Shown piece by piece: positions 6,451-9,372 of a stretch of DNA of 9,372 nucleotides. Location of the stretch: assembly GCA_002429455.1 (NCBI GenBank), contig DIZU01000054.1, positions 1 to 9,372 of the forward strand. The letters are read 5' to 3'. The notes under the pieces were generated by a model. The model was not told the origin of the DNA. It was given only the letters and a program-made list of their open reading frames with translations, and ran no database searches. Numbering within the stretch: the stretch's first letter is position 1; every line of letters starts with the position of its first letter. This DNA is from Methylotenera sp. UBA6020 (GTDB taxonomy: Bacteria; Pseudomonadota; Gammaproteobacteria; Burkholderiales; Methylophilaceae). The position numbers were made by a program, and so were the translations under genes.

Positions 6451-7122
6451 ATGACAAGCGAGCTTTTGCAGCAGCAAGTGACACAACTAGACCCGATGCC
6501 GGCGATGGCGCAGAATGACGAAATGCTTAACCGTATTGGTCATGTAACGAGAGCGCTGCATGATAGCTTGAGCGGTTTGGGACTGGATAAACTTTTGGAT
6601 CAGGTGGCGCATGATATTCCCGATGCACGTGATCGCCTCAATTATGTAGCACGCATGACAGAACAAGCTGCAGAGCGTGTGCTGAACGCGACGGACGTAG
6701 CAATTCCGTTACAAACGGAATTAGCCTCGGAGGCAACTGCGCTGGAACAGCGCTGGAAAGCAGTGTTAGCCAAGCCTTCATTGAAAAGTGAATATAACCA
6801 GACAGTAGATGGAACGCTGGCATTTTTAACCATGACAGGTAAGCATACTGCAGAAACCAAAGCACTATTGATGGATATCATGATGGCTCAGGATTTTCAG
6901 GATCTGACAGGTCAGGTGATCAAGAAAATCACCAGCTTGGCACAAGAGCTGGAAAAGCAACTGGTACAAGTCCTAATCGATTTCTCGCCAGCTGTTACTA
7001 AAAAAGAAACGGATGTCAGCACTGCTTTGATGAATGGGCCGCAAATCGACCCTGAGAATACAGTGGGTGTGGTTGCCAGCCAAGAGCAGGTTGATGACTT
7101 GCTGGATAGTCTGGGTTTTTAA
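6451..7122 (+). CDS. cheZ: CheY-P phosphatase CheZ
   Basis: CheZ accelerates dephosphorylation of CheY-P and ends the motor signal. The protein is almost wholly helical, as expected for the dimeric four-helix bundle. The catalytic segment AQDFQDLTGQVIKKI holds Q155 and D151, equivalent to E. coli Q147 and D143. The extreme C-terminus, SQEQVDDLLDSLGF, is the CheY-tethering helix and is nearly the same as in E. coli. The 223 residues are close to the usual length of about 214. ATG 6451 starts two bases after the cheY stop, with AGGGG (6439-6443) inside cheY as ribosome binding site, so cheYZ is one transcription unit. It ends 35 bases before the convergent DUF779 gene, with no strong terminator between them. 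Confidence 0.97.
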   Translation: MTSELLQQQVTQLDPMPAMAQNDEMLNRIGHVTRALHDSLSGLGLDKLLDQVAHDIPDARDRLNYVARMTEQAAERVLNATDVAIPLQTELASEATALEQRWKAVLAKPSLKSEYNQTVDGTLAFLTMTGKHTAETKALLMDIMMAQDFQDLTGQVIKKITSLAQELEKQLVQVLIDFSPAVTKKETDVSTALMNGPQIDPENTVGVVASQEQVDDLLDSLGF

Positions 7123-7157
7123 TATCAGGCTTTTTAGTTGACGGGTTGATGGGAACT

Positions 7158-7535
7158 TTAATTAAAACCGTGGCGAATAACGGGCCCTAGCTGTTGGAGT
7201 TCTTCATCGTTGTATAAGCGTCCTCGGGTAATAAATGCCAAACCTGTGCCGCAGTCTATTGAGAATGAGCCGCTAGAGCCAGGAACCGCATCCAGTATGG
7301 TATGGGTGTGCTCCGAGAACTGAAAGTGGCTGTCACCCATATAGAACGTTGCACCTGTGATTTCGCCTAACCTAACGTCAGATGGGCTAGGTTTAAATTC
7401 ATTGGCTGGCATGCATAAGGGGCCGCTGCCTTCGCAACATCCGCCAGATTGAAAGAATATGATAGGGCCGAATTGTGCCGTGAGTTTTTGAATTAGCTCT
7501 ACGGCAGCAGGTGTTGCAGAAACGCGTTCAATCAT
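7158..7535 (-). CDS. DUF779 family protein, aldehyde dehydrogenase partner
   Basis: A small soluble protein (125 residues) of the DUF779 family, which is commonly encoded beside ExaC/AldB-type aldehyde dehydrogenases, as here. Its biochemical role is not established. The conserved FFQSGGCCEGSGPLC stretch carries C33, C34 and C41. H70, H76, H78 and C95 follow, so a metal site or redox-active cysteines are plausible (inference). No signal peptide or membrane segment is seen. The ATG at 7535 is chosen because GGGG (7544-7547) lies eight bases upstream; a GTG one codon earlier (7538) is an equal-frame alternative. An intrinsic terminator ends only about 15 bases upstream of this ribosome binding site. 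Expression must therefore come by read-through from the aldehyde dehydrogenase gene or from a promoter upstream of that terminator. Confidence 0.88.
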   Translation of the reverse strand: MIERVSATPAAVELIQKLTAQFGPIIFFQSGGCCEGSGPLCMPANEFKPSPSDVRLGEITGATFYMGDSHFQFSEHTHTILDAVPGSSGSFSIDCGTGLAFITRGRLYNDEELQQLGPVIRHGFN

Positions 7536-7561
7536 CACTAAATCCCCAAAAGCAAAGATAC

Positions 7562-7592
7562 AAAAAACAAGAGGCGGTTTAGCCGCCTCTTG
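7562..7592 (-). terminator. Intrinsic terminator between the aldehyde dehydrogenase and DUF779 genes
   Basis: On the minus strand, CAAGAGGCGG and CCGCCTCTTG form a perfect 10-bp, GC-rich stem (arms 7583-7592 and 7568-7577) with a 5-base loop. Six T (7567-7562) follow at once. This is a classical rho-independent terminator for transcripts coming from the aldehyde dehydrogenase gene. Confidence 0.88.
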
Positions 7593-7618
7593 ATACTACG
7601 CTGGTTAATTCATCACTT

Positions 7619-7644
7619 CAAGATTGTATGAACAATCTTGTTTT
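7619..7644 (+). terminator. Hairpin with short T-run, possible plus-strand terminator
   Basis: CAAGATTGT (7619-7627) and ACAATCTTG (7632-7640) form a perfect 9-bp stem with ATGA loop, followed on the plus strand by TTTT. It would stop plus-strand transcription that has run past cheZ and across DUF779 before it enters the aldehyde dehydrogenase gene. On the minus strand the same hairpin would sit in the 3' end of the aldehyde dehydrogenase transcript. Low GC content in the stem makes its strength uncertain. Confidence 0.5.
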
Positions 7645-7673
7645 AGAATCATCTGGCTATAAAAAATCCTGGC

Positions 7674-9194
7674 TTAGAAAAAGCCTAGCTTTTTAGGGCT
7701 GTAGCTAACCAACAGATTTTTGGTCTGCTGGTAGTGATCTAACATCATCTTATGTGTTTCGCGACCAATGCCAGATTCCTTGTAGCCACCAAATGCTGCA
7801 TGCGCAGGGTAGGCATGGTAGCAATTAGTCCATACGCGACCAGCCTTGATGCCGCGGCCCATGCGGTAAGCACGGCTGCCATCGCGTGTCCACACACCAG
7901 AACCTAGGCCAAATACCGTGTCATTGGCGATAGCCAGTGCGTCAGCTTCATCCTTGAAAGTGGTCACTGCCAGCACTGGGCCAAAAATTTCCTCTTGGAA
8001 CACGCGCATTTTGTTGTGGCCTTTAAGCAGCGTTGGCTGCACGTAATAACCCTCAGCAAACTCGCCTTTAAGTACGTTGCGTTGACCACCAATCAGTAGC
8101 TCAGCACCTTCTTGTTTGCCGATGTCCATGTAAGACATAATCTTGTTGAGTTGATCTTGAGAAGCTTGTGCACCTATCATGGTGTTAGGATCTAGCGGGT
8201 TGCCTTGTACAATCGCTGCAACACGCGGTAAAACGCGTTCCATGAATTTTTCGTAAACAGACTCTTGAATTAAAGCACGTGACGGGCTGGTACAAACTTC
8301 ACCCTGATTGAAAGCGAATAATACTAAGCCTTCGACCGCCTTATCAAAGAAGTCATCATCTTCTTGCGCAATATCTGCAAAGAACACGTTAGGTGATTTA
8401 CCACCTAGTTCTAAAGTGGCTGGAATCAGGTTAGACGCAGCGGCTTGGGCGATGACTCGTCCCGTTGCAGTAGAGCCAGTAAAGGCAATTTTGGCAATAC
8501 GGCGGCTATTGGCAAGTGGGGCGCCTACTTCGCGGCCATAGCCGTTAACGATATTCATCACGCCAGGTGGAACGATGTCCGCAATCAGCTCCATTAGGAT
8601 CAAGATACTGATAGGTGTAAATTCTGCAGGCTTCATGACCACACAGTTGCCAGCGGCAACGGCCGGCGCCAGTTTCCAAGCTGCCATCAGGATAGGGAAG
8701 TTCCATGGAATAATCTGTCCGATTACGCCTAGTGGCTCATGGAAATGATAAGCAACCGTCGTTTCGTCAATTTCACTCAAGCTGCCTTCTTGCGCGCGTA
8801 AGCAACCTGCAAAATAACGGAAGTGGTCTATTGCTAGAGGAATATCGGCATTGAGGGTTTCGCGAATTGGTTTGCCGTTATCAACGGTTTCAGCAGTGGC
8901 AAGAAGCTCAAGATTGGCTTCCAGGCGATCGGCAATCTTAAGTAGCACGTTAGCACGCTCTGCTGGAGCTGTGCGTGCCCATTTATCGGCAGCGGCATGA
9001 GCCGCATCTAATGCAAGCTCGACATCTTCCGCGCTAGAACGTGCAGCTTGTGTGTAAGGTTTACCAGTGATAGGTGAAATTACATCAAAATATTCACCTT
9101 TTACAGGAGCAACCCATTTTCCACCAATGAAATTATCGTATTTGGCTTTGTAAGGTATTTTTACGCCAAGACCTTTTAGTAAATCTAAACTCAT
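7674..9194 (-). CDS. exaC: NAD-dependent aldehyde dehydrogenase, ExaC/AldB type
   Basis: Oxidises aldehydes, typically acetaldehyde in this subfamily, to carboxylic acids with NAD(P)+. The 506 residues match ExaC/AldB closely in length and along the whole chain, including the C-terminal [32 protein letters not shown] and GFF end. Active-site residues are present: N165 in PWNFP, K188 in [13 protein letters not shown] from 238, E262 in LELGG, catalytic C301 in NQGEVCT and E402 in EEIFGPV. The residue two after the nucleophile is Ser (CTSPSR), where many relatives have Cys (CTCPSR). No signal peptide is seen, so it is cytoplasmic. ATG 9194 has a strong GAGGAG (9205-9200) five bases upstream. Downstream lies the DUF779 gene, its usual partner, beyond a terminator. 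In a methylotroph the natural substrate may be another short aldehyde; sequence alone does not say. Confidence 0.95.
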   Translation of the reverse strand: MSLDLLKGLGVKIPYKAKYDNFIGGKWVAPVKGEYFDVISPITGKPYTQAARSSAEDVELALDAAHAAADKWARTAPAERANVLLKIADRLEANLELLATAETVDNGKPIRETLNADIPLAIDHFRYFAGCLRAQEGSLSEIDETTVAYHFHEPLGVIGQIIPWNFPILMAAWKLAPAVAAGNCVVMKPAEFTPISILILMELIADIVPPGVMNIVNGYGREVGAPLANSRRIAKIAFTGSTATGRVIAQAAASNLIPATLELGGKSPNVFFADIAQEDDDFFDKAVEGLVLFAFNQGEVCTSPSRALIQESVYEKFMERVLPRVAAIVQGNPLDPNTMIGAQASQDQLNKIMSYMDIGKQEGAELLIGGQRNVLKGEFAEGYYVQPTLLKGHNKMRVFQEEIFGPVLAVTTFKDEADALAIANDTVFGLGSGVWTRDGSRAYRMGRGIKAGRVWTNCYHAYPAHAAFGGYKESGIGRETHKMMLDHYQQTKNLLVSYSPKKLGFF

Positions 9195-9372
9195 GCTGAC
9201 TCCTCTAGTATTGCTATCGTTAATATAGTATTTCTATCTGTAAAACCGCATTACTTTGTCGATATTTTTATTATGTTTAAAACTAGCTTACCCCTCCAAA
9301 CCCCTTGTAAATAAAGGAACTTTCAAGGAAATTCTAAATATAAGCCCTGCCGAAACAATAAACCTTAGTGGT
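9195..9372 (-). promoter_or_regulatory. Upstream region of the aldehyde dehydrogenase gene, with a dyad
   Basis: 178 AT-rich bases to the window edge with no gene seen. An interrupted dyad is centred near 9315: CCTTG 9303-9307 with CAAGG 9324-9328, and AAAG 9313-9316 with CTTT 9320-9323. It could be a regulator site. On the minus strand TATATT (about 9226-9221) resembles a -10, without a good -35 at normal spacing. No sigma54 element was found. The promoter is therefore not identified. Confidence 0.35.

Noticed and set aside
7150..7170. TTTAATTAAA palindrome at the cheZ/DUF779 junction as a bidirectional terminator
   Set aside because: It is a short AT-only palindrome without a GC stem or loop, and it overlaps the DUF779 stop region.
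1..9372. tRNA, rRNA, CRISPR array, insertion sequence or prophage signals
   Set aside because: I found no clover-leaf gene, regular repeat-spacer array, transposase or integrase frame, or long terminal inverted repeats.

Overview
The window looks like chromosome of a motile, methylotrophic betaproteobacterium, most likely of the Methylophilaceae (Methylotenera, Methylovorus or Methylophilus type). Two things point there. A formaldehyde-activating enzyme (Fae) homologue lies next to chemotaxis genes, and the chemotaxis proteins, including a CheZ, are proteobacterial in type. The genus is inference; no rRNA or marker gene is present. By eye the G+C content is moderate, with AT-rich spacers.

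Layout, left to right: (1) 1-1924, the 3' part of a large cyclic-di-GMP protein with tandem PAS domains followed by GGDEF and EAL, cut by the window edge. (2) 2071-2691, a divergent, enlarged Fae paralogue. (3) 2692-3211, a 520-base spacer with no convincing gene; it holds a sigma70-type promoter, a palindrome over its -10/+1 and a 44-base inverted repeat in the presumed leader. (4) 3212-5853, cheR-cheD-cheB (cheR and cheD overlap by ATGA; an unusual iterated repeat sits between cheD and cheB). (5) 5854-6049, a spacer with a near-perfect sigma28 (FliA) promoter. (6) 6050-7122, cheY-cheZ. (7) Convergent on the minus strand, an ExaC/AldB-type aldehyde dehydrogenase (9194-7674) followed by a DUF779 protein (7535-7158). 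An intrinsic terminator separates these two, immediately upstream of the DUF779 ribosome binding site.

How they fit: CheR and CheB set receptor methylation, CheD deamidates receptors, CheY carries the phosphoryl signal to the flagellar motor and CheZ dephosphorylates it. The kinase CheA, the coupler CheW and receptors are not in this window. The upstream PAS-GGDEF-EAL protein could set cyclic-di-GMP levels that oppose motility. The C1/aldehyde genes on both sides (Fae on the left, aldehyde dehydrogenase plus DUF779 on the right) raise the possibility that aldehyde metabolism and taxis are linked here. That link is a hypothesis from gene order only.

Most of the window is well-understood biology. 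The items most worth a second look are the atypical Fae in a chemotaxis setting, the terminator placed between the aldehyde dehydrogenase and its usual partner, the phased repeats before cheB, and the structured leader before cheR.
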